From Paenibacillus stellifer (GTDB lineage Bacteria; Bacillota; Bacilli; Paenibacillales; Paenibacillaceae), in assembly GCF_000758685.1 (NCBI RefSeq), contig NZ_CP009286.1:2820501-2884500 (forward strand): DNA of 64,000 nt. Direction: 5' to 3'. Positions 53,576 to 63,320 of the stretch are shown in pieces. How positions within the stretch are numbered: the first letter of the stretch is position 1; every line of letters starts with the position of its first letter. The notes beneath the pieces are model-generated. The model did no database searches. It had not been told where the DNA came from and worked only from the letters and a program-made list of their open reading frames with translations. The position numbers and the translations under genes are program-made.

Positions 53576-55240
53576 ATGATGCCGGAACAGAAGCGGGTGA
53601 TCCGAGCTCCGAGGGGAAGCTCGATGTGTACGAAGGGATGGGTGCAGGAAGCCGCGCTGCGCATGCTGATGAATAATCTCGATCCGGAGGTCGCCGAGCG
53701 TCCGGAGGAGCTTGTCGTGTATGGTGGCACCGGTCGCGCCGCGCGGAACTGGGAAGCGTATGATCGGATCATTTCGGCGCTCAAGGAGCTGGAGGATGAT
53801 GAAACGCTGTTGATCCAGTCGGGCAAGCCGGTTGCCGTATTCCGCACGACCACAGATGCGCCGAGGGTGCTGCTGGCTAATTCCAATCTCGTACCGGCCT
53901 GGGCGAACTGGGAGACCTTTCATGAACTGGATCGCAAAGGTCTGATGATGTACGGCCAGATGACGGCTGGAAGCTGGATCTACATCGGAACGCAGGGAAT
54001 CCTTCAAGGAACCTTCGAGACGTTCGCAGAGGCGGGGCGCCGGCATTTCGGCGGCTCTTTGAATGGGCGGCTGGTCGTTACCGCCGGAATGGGCGGCATG
54101 GGTGGCGCCCAGCCGCTCGCTGTGACAATGAACGGTGGCGTGGTGATCGCCGTCGATGTCGACCCGGAGCGAATCCGGAAGCGGCTCGCCACCCGGTACT
54201 GCGAGGTGTTTGCAAGCGATCTGGACGACGCCTTGAAACTCGCCGCAGAGGCGAAGAAGGAGGGCCGCCCGCTTTCGATCGGCCTTGCGGGCAACGCTGC
54301 CGACGTACTGCCGGAGATGATCCGGCGCGGCTGCATTCCCGACCTGGTGACCGACCAGACCTCGGCCCATGACCCTCTGAACGGCTATGTTCCTGCAGGA
54401 ATGACGCTGGTTGAGGCGGCATCGCTGAGAAGCCGTGATCCCGTTGAATATGTCAGGCTATCCAAATTGACCATGGCTGTGCATATGCAGGCGATTCTCG
54501 ATATGAAAAAGCTTGGAGCGGTAGCCTTTGACTACGGCAACAACCTGCGGCAGATCGCGCTTGAGACGGGAGTCAAGGATGCTTTTTCTGTCCCCGGCTT
54601 TGTTCCGGAATACATTCGTCCCCAGTTCTGCGAAGGCAAAGGGCCGTTCCGCTGGACCGCCCTCTCCGGTGATCCGGAGGATATCCTGCGGACGGATCAG
54701 GCGATTCTCCGCGAGTTCGGTGATAATGAACGGCTGTGCCGGTGGATTCGGCTTGCGGGCGAGAAAGTGGTGTTTCAGGGGCTGCCATCACGTATTTGCT
54801 GGCTCGGCTATGGCGAGCGGGCCCGGTTCGGCCAGATCATCAACAAGATGGTTGCTGCGGGTGAGCTTAAAGCTCCAATTGTGATTGGCCGTGATCATCT
54901 GGACGCCGGATCGGTGGCCTCTCCCAACCGGGAGACGGAGAATATGCGAGACGGCAGCGACGCTGTGGCGGATTGGCCGCTCCTGAACGCGCTGCTCAAT
55001 ACGGCGGCAGGAGCAAGCTGGGTATCGCTGCATCATGGGGGAGGCGTCGGCATGGGCTACTCCATCCATGCGGGAATGGTCGTTGTGGCGGACGGAACGG
55101 AGGAAGCGGCCAGGCGGCTCATGCGTGTGCTGACGACCGATCCGGGCATGGGCGTGGTCCGGCATGCCGACGCCGGATACGAGGAGGCCGTGCGGACAGC
55201 GGCCGAGAAAGGCTTGAAGATTCCGGGACTCACTTCATAA
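53576..55240 (+). CDS. hutU: Urocanate hydratase HutU
   Basis: 554 residues, the standard length. Typical stretches: '[28 protein letters not shown]'-like N-terminus (here [17 protein letters not shown]), '[11 protein letters not shown]', the NAD-binding '[12 protein letters not shown]' and '[13 protein letters not shown]'. It converts urocanate to imidazolonepropionate using NAD as an electrophile. It starts one base after the hutH stop codon, with AAAGGAG inside the end of hutH. Confidence 0.97.
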   Translation: MMPEQKRVIRAPRGSSMCTKGWVQEAALRMLMNNLDPEVAERPEELVVYGGTGRAARNWEAYDRIISALKELEDDETLLIQSGKPVAVFRTTTDAPRVLLANSNLVPAWANWETFHELDRKGLMMYGQMTAGSWIYIGTQGILQGTFETFAEAGRRHFGGSLNGRLVVTAGMGGMGGAQPLAVTMNGGVVIAVDVDPERIRKRLATRYCEVFASDLDDALKLAAEAKKEGRPLSIGLAGNAADVLPEMIRRGCIPDLVTDQTSAHDPLNGYVPAGMTLVEAASLRSRDPVEYVRLSKLTMAVHMQAILDMKKLGAVAFDYGNNLRQIALETGVKDAFSVPGFVPEYIRPQFCEGKGPFRWTALSGDPEDILRTDQAILREFGDNERLCRWIRLAGEKVVFQGLPSRICWLGYGERARFGQIINKMVAAGELKAPIVIGRDHLDAGSVASPNRETENMRDGSDAVADWPLLNALLNTAAGASWVSLHHGGGVGMGYSIHAGMVVVADGTEEAARRLMRVLTTDPGMGVVRHADAGYEEAVRTAAEKGLKIPGLTS

Positions 55241-55261
55241 GGAGAGGAAGGAGGGAGCAAA

Positions 55262-56551
55262 TTGGCGAAGCTGACCTATATTAAGCAAGCCTCACAACTG
55301 CTGTGTATGGACGGCGGGCGCGGGCCCAGAAAGGGCAGAGAGATGTCGCGGCTTGGCGTTATCGCGGACGGGAGCGTCATTATTGAGGACGGCGTAATTG
55401 CCTTCTGCGGCTCCGATACGCTGGCGGAGCTGTTCATGGGCTCTATTTCGAAAGAGGCTCTGGAGAAGGTAGAGGTCATCGACGCCCGAGGCATGGTCGC
55501 CGCGCCCGGGCTGATTGATTCCCACACTCATGCCGTCTATGCGGGAAGCCGGGAGAACGAGCTCGAAATGAGGCTGCACGGCGCCAAGTATCTCGATATT
55601 TTGAAACAGGGCGGCGGGATTCTGAGTACGGCGCGCCAGACGAGAGCGGCCGCCGAAGAGGCTCTGGTCACGGAGGCCAAATCGCGTCTCGACCGCTACC
55701 TGCTGCACGGCGTAACCACGGTCGAGGTGAAGAGCGGTTACGGCCTGACCGTGGAAGACGAGCTTAAGCAGCTTCGGGCCATCCGGAGCCTGGACCGGAA
55801 TCACCATGTCGATGTGATCTCCACCTTCATGGGCGCACATGCCATTCCTCCGGAATATGCTGGACGTCCGGATGATTACGTCAAGCTGGTCATCGAGGAA
55901 ATGCTGCCGACGGTCGCTAGTTTGGGACTGGCCGAATTCTGCGACGTATTTTGCGAACAGGGAGTATTCGATATCTCTCAGACCGCCCGAATCCAGGAAG
56001 CCGCGACAGCCCTTGGCCTGAAGCTGAAGCTCCACGCGGATGAGATTGCGGAGGGCTTCGGCGGGGCAGAGCTGGCCGCCGCGCTGCGGTCCGTATCGGC
56101 TGATCACCTGCTCAAGGTGTCGCACACCGGGATTGAAGCGTTGGCTAGCAGCGGAACGATTGCCGTCCTGCTGCCCGGAACGGCCCTCTTCCTGATGGAG
56201 ACGCCCGCTCCAGCCCGGGCGCTGATCGAGGCGGGGGTTCCGGTCGCGCTGGCAACCGACTGCAACCCGGGAACTTCCCCGACCTGCTCGCTGCCGTTCG
56301 TCATGAACGCCGCCTGTCTCACCATGAGGATGACACCTGCGGAGGTGTTAACCGCGTGCACGATTAATGCGGCATATGCCGTTGGAAGAGCCTCTTCCAT
56401 CGGGAGTCTCGAAGCGGGGAAGAAGGGTGATGTCGTCTTGTTCAAGGCGGACAACTACAAGCAGCTCCAGTATTACTACGGAATGAATCTGGTGGACACC
56501 GTGATCAAGAACGGAGAGGTTGTCGTCAAAGGAGGAATGCTCGTTGGATAG
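55262..56551 (+). CDS. hutI: Imidazolonepropionase HutI
   Basis: 429 residues from TTG 55262 behind AAGGAGGGAG. Amidohydrolase-fold metal ligands: HTHAVYAGSREN (about 81-92), 'HADEIAEGFGGAELA' and 'VALATDCNPGTSPTCSL'. It opens the imidazolone ring to give N-formimidoyl-L-glutamate. Its 3' end overlaps the following gene by eight bases and supplies that gene's ribosome site (AAAGGAGG). Confidence 0.96.
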   Translation: MAKLTYIKQASQLLCMDGGRGPRKGREMSRLGVIADGSVIIEDGVIAFCGSDTLAELFMGSISKEALEKVEVIDARGMVAAPGLIDSHTHAVYAGSRENELEMRLHGAKYLDILKQGGGILSTARQTRAAAEEALVTEAKSRLDRYLLHGVTTVEVKSGYGLTVEDELKQLRAIRSLDRNHHVDVISTFMGAHAIPPEYAGRPDDYVKLVIEEMLPTVASLGLAEFCDVFCEQGVFDISQTARIQEAATALGLKLKLHADEIAEGFGGAELAAALRSVSADHLLKVSHTGIEALASSGTIAVLLPGTALFLMETPAPARALIEAGVPVALATDCNPGTSPTCSLPFVMNAACLTMRMTPAEVLTACTINAAYAVGRASSIGSLEAGKKGDVVLFKADNYKQLQYYYGMNLVDTVIKNGEVVVKGGMLVG

Positions 56552-57845
56552 CGGCAAGCTGCATCTGAATGGTTCACGGCTTGAGTCCTCGATCCGCGAG
56601 CTTGGAGAGATCGGACGAGAAACAGGCGGGGGGCTGTACCGTACGGCGTTCTCCCAAGCCGATCTGAAGGGAAGAGAGTGGCTGAAGACCGTTCTTCATG
56701 CCGAAGGAATCAGCATTCGGACCGATGAGGCGGCGAATATTTGGGGCAGCATTCCGGGAAGCATTCCGAAACTCCCTCCGCTTGTCTGCGGCTCCCATCT
56801 GGATACAGTACCAAATGGCGGCAAGTTCGACGGCGCGCTCGGCGTGCTTCTGGCGCTGGAAGTGCTGCGAACGCTGAAGGATGCCGGGCATCAGACCCGG
56901 CATCCCCTTGTGCTGGTCTCCTTCAGCGCGGAGGAGCCCAATGCCTACGGCTTCTCGACGTTCGGCAGCAGGGCGGCATCCGGCAAGCTGTCATCCCGCC
57001 AAATCAGGGATGCCCGCAGCAATGAAGGCAGGCTGCTAAGCGAAGCGCTTGAAGAAGCGGGTGGCGATCCCGGGAATCTGGAGCGCGCGGTTATTCCGCC
57101 AGGCGCGCTGGCTGCCTATCTTGAGGTGCACATCGAGCAGGGCAAGCGGCTGCTCAGGCAGCGCATACCGCTAGGTATTGTCAGCTCGATCACAGGCATC
57201 TACCGGGAGCAAATTCGCCTTACAGGGGAGGCCAACCATGCCGGGACAACGCTGATGAGCGACCGGCGGGATGCGCTGGCAGCCGCCGCCGAAATTATAC
57301 TGGCCGCCGAAGAGATTTGCCGTCTTGCCCCCGCTCCCGAAGTGGTCGGAACCGTAGGCATGATCGGCGTTACGCCCGGAGCAGCCAACATTATTCCGGG
57401 TGAAGCGCTGCTGACAGCCGAGTTCCGGGCCGCAACTGAAGCCCAGATGGAGCATCTGCTGGCGGCGTGGGACGAGGCGCTCCGCCGCGCAGCCGAAACG
57501 CGAGAGGTTAAGATTACGAGAACGCCGATCTTGAACCAGTCTCCCGTACCTATGGACCGGGGGATCATGATGATTGCGGAACGGCAGGCGGAGCGGCTGC
57601 AAGTCCCGGCAATGACCTTGGCCAGCATGGCGGGGCATGATGCCGCGCATATGGCGTCGGTCACCCGCAGCGGCATGCTGTTCGTTCCGAGCATAGGCGG
57701 CAAGAGCCACTGCCCCGATGAGGAAAGCCGGATGGCAGATATTTTATGTGCCGGAAATGTGCTGCTGCATACGCTGCTTGTGCTGGACCAGTCATTGGAC
57801 CAGTCGCTGGATGGGAGGGATGAGGCCCATGAAGGCGCTGTATAA
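56544..57845 (+). CDS. M20-family amidohydrolase (N-carbamoyl-amino-acid hydrolase/allantoate amidohydrolase type) in the hut operon
   Basis: 433 residues from TTG 56544, 8 nt behind AAAGGAGG. Metal and catalytic motifs of the hydantoinase/carbamoylase group: CGSHLDTVPNGGKFDGALG, SAEEPNAYGFSTFGSR, LEVHIEQGKRL, GEANHAGTTLMSDRRDA and AGHDAAHM...GKSHCPDEES. This group cleaves N-carbamoyl and similar amide bonds of amino acids. Between hutI and a HutF-like gene, and with HutG absent, it most likely hydrolyses N-formyl-L-glutamate; formimidoylglutamate or another ureido acid is the alternative. That assignment is inference from context. Confidence 0.85.
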   Translation: MDSGKLHLNGSRLESSIRELGEIGRETGGGLYRTAFSQADLKGREWLKTVLHAEGISIRTDEAANIWGSIPGSIPKLPPLVCGSHLDTVPNGGKFDGALGVLLALEVLRTLKDAGHQTRHPLVLVSFSAEEPNAYGFSTFGSRAASGKLSSRQIRDARSNEGRLLSEALEEAGGDPGNLERAVIPPGALAAYLEVHIEQGKRLLRQRIPLGIVSSITGIYREQIRLTGEANHAGTTLMSDRRDALAAAAEIILAAEEICRLAPAPEVVGTVGMIGVTPGAANIIPGEALLTAEFRAATEAQMEHLLAAWDEALRRAAETREVKITRTPILNQSPVPMDRGIMMIAERQAERLQVPAMTLASMAGHDAAHMASVTRSGMLFVPSIGGKSHCPDEESRMADILCAGNVLLHTLLVLDQSLDQSLDGRDEAHEGAV

Positions 57846-59160
57846 GGCGGATCTTGTCTATAGCGGAGGGAAATTCCAGCCGGACTTTGCTGTCTGCACG
57901 GAGGAAGGCTTGATTATTGAAGCCGGAGCGCGGCTTGCGCTTGAAGCCAAATATCCGAATGCGACGGTCTATAATTGGAACGGAAAAGCCCTGCTTCCGG
58001 GTACGGTCAATGCCCACAACCATTCCTTTCAGAGTCTGCTGCGCGGCATCGCCGTCGATCAGCCTTTTCTGGAGTGGAGAGACCGTGCGCTTTACAGGTA
58101 TACGCCTTTTCTCGACGAAGAAGCAATCTATACCGGCGCACTGTTCGCGTTCGCCGAAATGCTGAAATACGGCGTGACGACGGTCTGCGACTTCTTCTAT
58201 GTCCATAACGGAGGAACAGCCTGCGATGAAGCCGTCATCCGCGCGGCGGAGGATCTCGGAATCCGGCTTGTCCTGGCACGAACGTTATACGACTGGAGCG
58301 GCGCACCCGCCGCATACCGGGAGACGGTGGAAGAAGCGGTCTCCCGGACCCGTCTCCTCGCCGCCAAATATCAGGGGAATCAGATGGTATCCATTCATCC
58401 GGCCCCCCACAGCCCCCATGCGGCGTCGCCGGAGATGATCAAAGCCGGTTCCCGGCTTGCGGAGGAGCTGGATACTCCGTTTCATATCCATGTGGCTGAG
58501 GAGCGTTTCGAAGTGGAAGAGACGCTGGCGAAGTACGGCCTGAGAACCGTCCCTTATCTGAACCGGCTCGGCGTCGCCTTTGGCCGGATGATCGCGGTCC
58601 ACCTGGTCTGGCTTGAGCCTGATGAAATTGCGCTGCTCGGGGCCAAAGGGGCGGGACTTGCCTATTGTCCGTCAAGCAATATGTTTCTCGCGGACGGTGT
58701 CACGGATATTCCCGGCCTGCTGAAAGCAGGTGTCCGTGTCTCGCTGGGGACGGATGGAGCCTGCAGCAATAACCGGATCAGCGTCTTCGAGGAAATGCGC
58801 ATGTGCTCGCTGCTGCAAAAAGTGAACCGGCTTGACGGAACCTGCATCCGGGCGGAACAGGTATTTCATATGGGAACAAGAGCCGGCGGTGAACTGCTGA
58901 GACTGCCTGTAGGCGAAATTGCAGCGGGGATGGCGGCCGATTTCTTGTCGGTCGATCTCGGGGATCTGTCGCTTCTTCCGGGCGGAGCTGTTCTGCCTCA
59001 AGTTGTCTATTCCATGCAGCCGACGGCGATCCGGGACGTTGTGGTCGGCGGCCGAACGATTGTCCAGGATGGCAGGCTTCAGACTGTGCGGGAAAGTGAA
59101 ATCGCCCGCCGGGTGAACGAACTGTGCGGCGATCTGAGCCGGAGAGCATCTTCGGGCTAA
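57829..59160 (+). CDS. HutF-like amidohydrolase (putative formimidoylglutamate deiminase)
   Basis: 443 residues from ATG 57829, 9 nt behind GGGAGGG, overlapping the previous gene by 17 bases. Metal ligands of the ATZ/TRZ-HutF deaminase group: NAHNHSFQSLLRG, HIHVAEERFE, AVHLVWLEPDE and LGTDGACSNNR. HutF converts formimidoylglutamate to formylglutamate and ammonia; length and the 'FQSLLRGIA' and 'CDFFYVH' segments fit, though related deaminases act on guanine or thioadenosine. Position in the hut operon favours HutF. It is the last operon gene. Confidence 0.82.
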   Translation: MKALYKADLVYSGGKFQPDFAVCTEEGLIIEAGARLALEAKYPNATVYNWNGKALLPGTVNAHNHSFQSLLRGIAVDQPFLEWRDRALYRYTPFLDEEAIYTGALFAFAEMLKYGVTTVCDFFYVHNGGTACDEAVIRAAEDLGIRLVLARTLYDWSGAPAAYRETVEEAVSRTRLLAAKYQGNQMVSIHPAPHSPHAASPEMIKAGSRLAEELDTPFHIHVAEERFEVEETLAKYGLRTVPYLNRLGVAFGRMIAVHLVWLEPDEIALLGAKGAGLAYCPSSNMFLADGVTDIPGLLKAGVRVSLGTDGACSNNRISVFEEMRMCSLLQKVNRLDGTCIRAEQVFHMGTRAGGELLRLPVGEIAAGMAADFLSVDLGDLSLLPGGAVLPQVVYSMQPTAIRDVVVGGRTIVQDGRLQTVRESEIARRVNELCGDLSRRASSG

Positions 59161-59307
59161 CTCCGAGATGTTCGAGGCCTTGCATTCAGGCTATCCTATC
59201 GGACTTTTGAGAGGGAAGGCAGAATCAGCCATAACCTTTTTCATATTTTTTTAAGATAAGCGGCGTATACTGAATCTTTAGTCCAAATTACTTGGGAGAG
59301 GATTCAT

Positions 59308-61116
59308 ATGCGTCGTTTTTTACCCGGCAGACGGCTTGGAATTATGATACTGATCTGTCTCGTCGGAGGGCTGCTGCTGAATTTCATCATGCAGACCGCC
59401 TCCTTCGATCTGAATGTTGTTCGGGTTCTGAACTGGATTACGAACTATCCGCTGCTCTACATTTCGGGGAGTCTGTTCTTCTTCTTTATCCTTCTTGCCT
59501 TTGCTTCGATATTGCCGAATATGTATGCGGGGCCGCTGATCGCCTTCATCCTCATATTTGTGCTGGGCGTCGCCGATTACAAAAAGCTGGCCACTACCGG
59601 AGAGCCGCTGTTTCCCTGGGATCTGATGCTGCTGAAGAACGCGGGTGAGATGGCCAAGATTACGAAAGGAATGATTTCTCCGCTGATGATCATCGCAGCA
59701 ATTGCGGTGGTGGCCGCCCTCGTCTATGTTCTGCGCAAGCTGCCAAGGGTTAAGGCGGGTTTAGTCGTCAGGGGGGTTATGACCGTATCGTCTGTCGCTG
59801 TGATCGCGGGATTTATGGCGATGGTCGGGGGCCATTCCACACTTGCAACTTCGATGAACTATCAGAATATTTACTGGAACCAGAAAGTTAATTATACACA
59901 GAACGGCTTTCTGTATGCTTTTACGGGCAATCTGAGACAGAATCTGATGGAGAAGCCTGAAGGATACAGCCGTGAGGCAATCGTGGCTATTGCGAAAAAA
60001 TACGGCAATGTCAGCTCAGCTGCAGGCGGGGCTGCAGTTTCAGAGACTCCCAACATCATGTTCATGATGGACGAAGCGTTCTTTGACCCGACCCGGCTTA
60101 AGGCGTTTACGTTCAGCGAGGACCCGCTTGCATTCATCCATGCGGAAGAGACGAAGACACCGACAGGCTTTCTGCTGTCTCCCGAATTCGGCGGCAATAC
60201 CGCTAACGTAGAGTTCGAGGCGCTGACCGGGCTGTCCATGTATTTTCTGAATGACGGATCGATTCCCTATCAGCAGCGCATTGTCAAAATGTCCTCGATG
60301 CCATCCGTCGTCAGCATTCTGAAGGACCGGGGTTACCGGGCGCTTGCGCTTCATCCGTTCGATGATACTTTCTACAACCGCAATAAGGTTTATCCCGTAC
60401 TTGGCTTTGACCAATTCACCAGTGAAAAAGATTTGTCCGATGCCGAGCGGATGACGCCGAACGGATACATTTCCGATATGGCCGCCGTCAAAGAGGCGGT
60501 GAAGGAGCTGAAGAACAGCGACCAGCCTACCTTCCTGCATCTTGTGACTATGCAGAACCATTTTCCGTTCACCAAAGGACTGAACGGTCCGACTACCGTC
60601 ACCGTGGACGGAGTTGCGGCGGAGCGGAAGGATGAGCTGGAGACTTATGTGCAGGATACGAAGCTGACCGATCAGGCGCTCGCCTACCTGGCGGAGCAAC
60701 TTAAGACCATCGAGCGTCCCACCATCGTCGTATTCTGGGGCGATCATCTGCCAGCCTTGTCCTCCGATATTTACACTCAGGCTGGCTGGGACAAGAGTCC
60801 GAGAGAGAAGCATGAGACGAAGCTTGTCTATCTGGCCAACTTCGATATCGGCAAGGACCCGGTCGGCACGATGAGCCCGGCCTTTATCGGTCCGGAGGTG
60901 TTCCGCATGACCGGGCAGGAGATGCCCGTCTATTACAAGCTGCTGAATGAAGTCCGCCAGCAGTTGCCGGGACTCAGCAAGAATGTGCTGACCGGCGCCT
61001 CGGATGACGTCTTGACCGGCCTTAGTGCATCGCAGCAGGAACTGCTGAACGATTACCGGCTGGTCGAATACGATATGCTGGAAGGCGATGATTACGCCAG
61101 GGATTTGTTGTTCTAA
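59308..61116 (+). CDS. LTA synthase family membrane sulfatase-like protein
   Basis: 602 residues. Five N-terminal helices (about 1-175) are followed by an extracytoplasmic sulfatase-type domain. LtaS landmarks: metal Glu in 'MFMMDEAFFDPT', the catalytic Thr in GGNTANVEFEALTG, 'LHPFDDTFYNRN' and WGDHLPAL. The family polymerises or primes glycerol phosphate for lipoteichoic acid. GGGAGAGGATTCAT precedes the ATG. It is a single-gene unit ended by a terminator. Whether it is a synthase or primase cannot be told. Confidence 0.9.
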   Translation: MRRFLPGRRLGIMILICLVGGLLLNFIMQTASFDLNVVRVLNWITNYPLLYISGSLFFFFILLAFASILPNMYAGPLIAFILIFVLGVADYKKLATTGEPLFPWDLMLLKNAGEMAKITKGMISPLMIIAAIAVVAALVYVLRKLPRVKAGLVVRGVMTVSSVAVIAGFMAMVGGHSTLATSMNYQNIYWNQKVNYTQNGFLYAFTGNLRQNLMEKPEGYSREAIVAIAKKYGNVSSAAGGAAVSETPNIMFMMDEAFFDPTRLKAFTFSEDPLAFIHAEETKTPTGFLLSPEFGGNTANVEFEALTGLSMYFLNDGSIPYQQRIVKMSSMPSVVSILKDRGYRALALHPFDDTFYNRNKVYPVLGFDQFTSEKDLSDAERMTPNGYISDMAAVKEAVKELKNSDQPTFLHLVTMQNHFPFTKGLNGPTTVTVDGVAAERKDELETYVQDTKLTDQALAYLAEQLKTIERPTIVVFWGDHLPALSSDIYTQAGWDKSPREKHETKLVYLANFDIGKDPVGTMSPAFIGPEVFRMTGQEMPVYYKLLNEVRQQLPGLSKNVLTGASDDVLTGLSASQQELLNDYRLVEYDMLEGDDYARDLLF

Positions 61117-61180
61117 GCAGAAGGACAAAACTTGACTAAATCATACTCGTTCAAGTATTGATAGTTGAAGTTCTCTCATA

Positions 61181-61215
61181 AGGCTGTCCGCCAGTTGGCG
61201 GGCGGCCTTTTTTGC
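61181..61215 (+). terminator. Terminator of the LtaS-like gene
   Basis: AGGCTGTCCGCC-AGTT-GGCGGGCGGCCT stem followed by TTTTTT. Confidence 0.88.
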
Positions 61216-61346
61216 GTCATCGTAAAGTCTCGATCAGTGGGGTTCCACTCCAGAATACCTGACAATTGTCATCCCCATGTCATGACAAACATGAATTCAG
61301 GAAAAATCCCGGAGAAGACCGGACTGGATGTCGCGAAAAGCTTCAT

Positions 61347-61488
61347 GCCCGCTGTTCTCGCTGCCGGGAAGGAAATTGCGGCCAATCTCTTTCTCTCCTA
61401 CGGAACCGTTCGCAATTATGTGAAGCTGGAAGCCAAGAACCGGATTGAAGCGATCGGCATCGCGGAGAAAATGGGCTGGCTGGAGTAA
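61347..61488 (+). pseudogene. Remnant of a NarL/LuxR-type response regulator DNA-binding domain
   Basis: The C-terminal 45 residues read GKEIAANLFLSYGTVRNYV-KLEAKNRIEAIGIAEKMGW, clearly the LuxR helix-turn-helix of DesR/LiaR-like regulators, but with about six residues missing after RNYV and no receiver domain. The frame is open upstream to 61165 without family character. It is a gene fragment left in the gap between the LtaS-like and SDR genes. Confidence 0.7.
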
Positions 61489-61521
61489 GTGCGGCTGGAG
61501 TAAATGGAGCATGGCGATTTC

Positions 61522-62259
61522 TTAGAGCGTCTGGCCGCTGTCCGCTGTAATGATCTGGCCCGTCATCGCTTCCTGCTCCAGTGCGGCGCAGATGAGCTGG
61601 GCGATATCCTCGGGAGCCGAGATCCGCTCCAGCAGCTGCTGCGGTGCCAGCCTGTTCATCTGCTCCTCCCGGCCGGACCACCATCTGGTCGCCACGGCGC
61701 CGGGCACGATGCAGTTGACGCGTACTTTCGGAGCCATCGCCCGGGCCAGCGATTTGGTCAGCCCGTGCACCGCGGCTTTTGAAACAGCATAAGGCAAGGA
61801 AGAACCAAGCCCCGTCGTTCCCGCGATGCTGCCTACGTTGACGATTGCGCCGCCGTTTGCCTTCAGGTGAGGCGCAGCAGCTCTAGCGCAGAAGAACATG
61901 CCTTTGACATTGACGTCCAGCAGCTTGTCCCAGATTTCCCCGGTCGCCGCCTCCAGATCATCCATCGGAATATGCCGGGTAATTCCCGCGTTGTTCACCA
62001 GCGCATGCAAGGTTCCGAAGCTGCGGACAACCGCATCCGTCATGCCTCGCACCTCCTCATCCAGCGACACATCACCTTTGAACGTCTCAGCCGTTCCTCC
62101 GGCAGACCGAATCATCGCTGCCGTCTCCAGCGCTTCAGCTTCCGATCTGGAATAATTAATCGCAACCGACGCTCCGCGCCGGGCAAGCTCAAGCGATACC
62201 GCTCTGCCGATGCCCGTTCCTCCGCCCGTAACCAGAACAGTCCGTCCCCGTAACTCCAT
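61522..62259 (-). CDS. SDR family oxidoreductase (FabG-like)
   Basis: 245 residues from ATG 62259 behind AAAGGAGAG. Motifs: VTGGGTGIG (9-17), NNAGIT (about 89-94), catalytic Ser in VNVGSIAG and Tyr-Lys in YAVSKAA, and 'RVNCIVPGAVAT'. Similar to 3-oxoacyl-ACP reductases and glucose dehydrogenases; the real substrate is unknown. Divergent from the LysR gene, whose product may regulate it. Confidence 0.92.
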   Translation of the reverse strand: MELRGRTVLVTGGGTGIGRAVSLELARRGASVAINYSRSEAEALETAAMIRSAGGTAETFKGDVSLDEEVRGMTDAVVRSFGTLHALVNNAGITRHIPMDDLEAATGEIWDKLLDVNVKGMFFCARAAAPHLKANGGAIVNVGSIAGTTGLGSSLPYAVSKAAVHGLTKSLARAMAPKVRVNCIVPGAVATRWWSGREEQMNRLAPQQLLERISAPEDIAQLICAALEQEAMTGQIITADSGQTL

Positions 62260-62416
62260 TTCTCATCTCTCCTTTAATATCCATGATTAGTAGAATCCTG
62301 CTTCCTGCAAAAGTTATTGTAGCTCTTGAACATCATTATGTATAATTGAATTATATAAAGAGTTAGTTCAAAAAAAATGAACTACAGGCCATTTGCCTAT
62401 CGAAGAAGGAGCCGAT

Positions 62417-63301
62417 ATGGATCTTCGCGCGTTGCATACGTTTCATAGGATTGTGAAGCATGGCAGCTTCATTCGGGCTGCCGAAGAATTGAGTTATGCC
62501 CAATCGACGGTTACGATGCAGATGCAGAAGCTGGAGGCGGAGCTTGGCATGCAGCTGTTCGAACGAGGGAAGACCATCCGGCTGACCGAAGCGGGAAGGC
62601 TGCTGTCGGAGCGAAGCAGGCCGCTTCTGCAAAATATGGAGCGGCTCGAAGAAGAAATGGCCGGACTTACGCACGGCAGCTCCGGCCATATCCGGCTTGG
62701 GGTGACGGAACCGACGGCAAGCTATCGTCTGCCAGCCGTCATCCGCTCTTTCACAGGCCGATATCCGGACGTGAAATTCTCGCTGATGTTCGGCAATACG
62801 CCCCAGCTCAGCGAGCTGCTGCAGCGCGGCGAACTCGATCTGGCACTCTGCTCGGCTCCAGATACGGGGAGAACGCTCCATTTCGAACCGCTGTTTCGCG
62901 AGGAGTTCGTCTTGCTGCTGCCGAAAGGGCATCCCCTGGAAGAACGACAAACGGTGTCGCCCGAGGATTTCGAGGGACACCGTCTGCTGGTTACTTCCGA
63001 TACATGTCCTTACCGCCGCAAGCTGGAGCTGATTTTGCGGGAAGCCGGAGGAATAGCTCCGGGTACAATGGAGATTGGGAGCATGACGGCACTCAAAGCC
63101 TACGTCGCCGAAGGACTCGGGATGGCGCTCGTTCCGAGAATTACCGTAGAGTCCGCTCCGCCAGGAACCGTGATCAGGGAGGTCACCGGTGGACTGGTGG
63201 AGATGACCTTCGGCATATTAAGCAGCATCTCCGTGGATCAGCTGAAGCCGGCCGGGTACCGTTTCGTTCATGCCCTTAGGGAGAAGCTTGGAGCCTGGTG
63301 A
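62417..63301 (+). CDS. LysR family transcriptional regulator
   Basis: 294 residues from ATG 62417 behind AGAAGGAG. The helix-turn-helix domain is at the N-terminus ('MDLRALHTFHRIVKHGSFIRA', 'ELSYAQSTVTMQMQKLE') and the effector domain follows (SGHIRLGVTEPTASYRLPA onward). LysR proteins commonly control the divergent neighbour, here the SDR gene; 157 bp separate the two. Ligand unknown. Confidence 0.92.
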   Translation: MDLRALHTFHRIVKHGSFIRAAEELSYAQSTVTMQMQKLEAELGMQLFERGKTIRLTEAGRLLSERSRPLLQNMERLEEEMAGLTHGSSGHIRLGVTEPTASYRLPAVIRSFTGRYPDVKFSLMFGNTPQLSELLQRGELDLALCSAPDTGRTLHFEPLFREEFVLLLPKGHPLEERQTVSPEDFEGHRLLVTSDTCPYRRKLELILREAGGIAPGTMEIGSMTALKAYVAEGLGMALVPRITVESAPPGTVIREVTGGLVEMTFGILSSISVDQLKPAGYRFVHALREKLGAW

Positions 63302-63320
63302 CCGAAGAGCGTTGATCGGC

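Noticed and set aside
51949..53886. 645-codon open frame on the minus strand opposite hutH
   Set aside because: It is Arg-rich, has no recognisable domain or ribosome site, and lies fully antisense to a clear hutH and the start of hutU; a GC-driven shadow.
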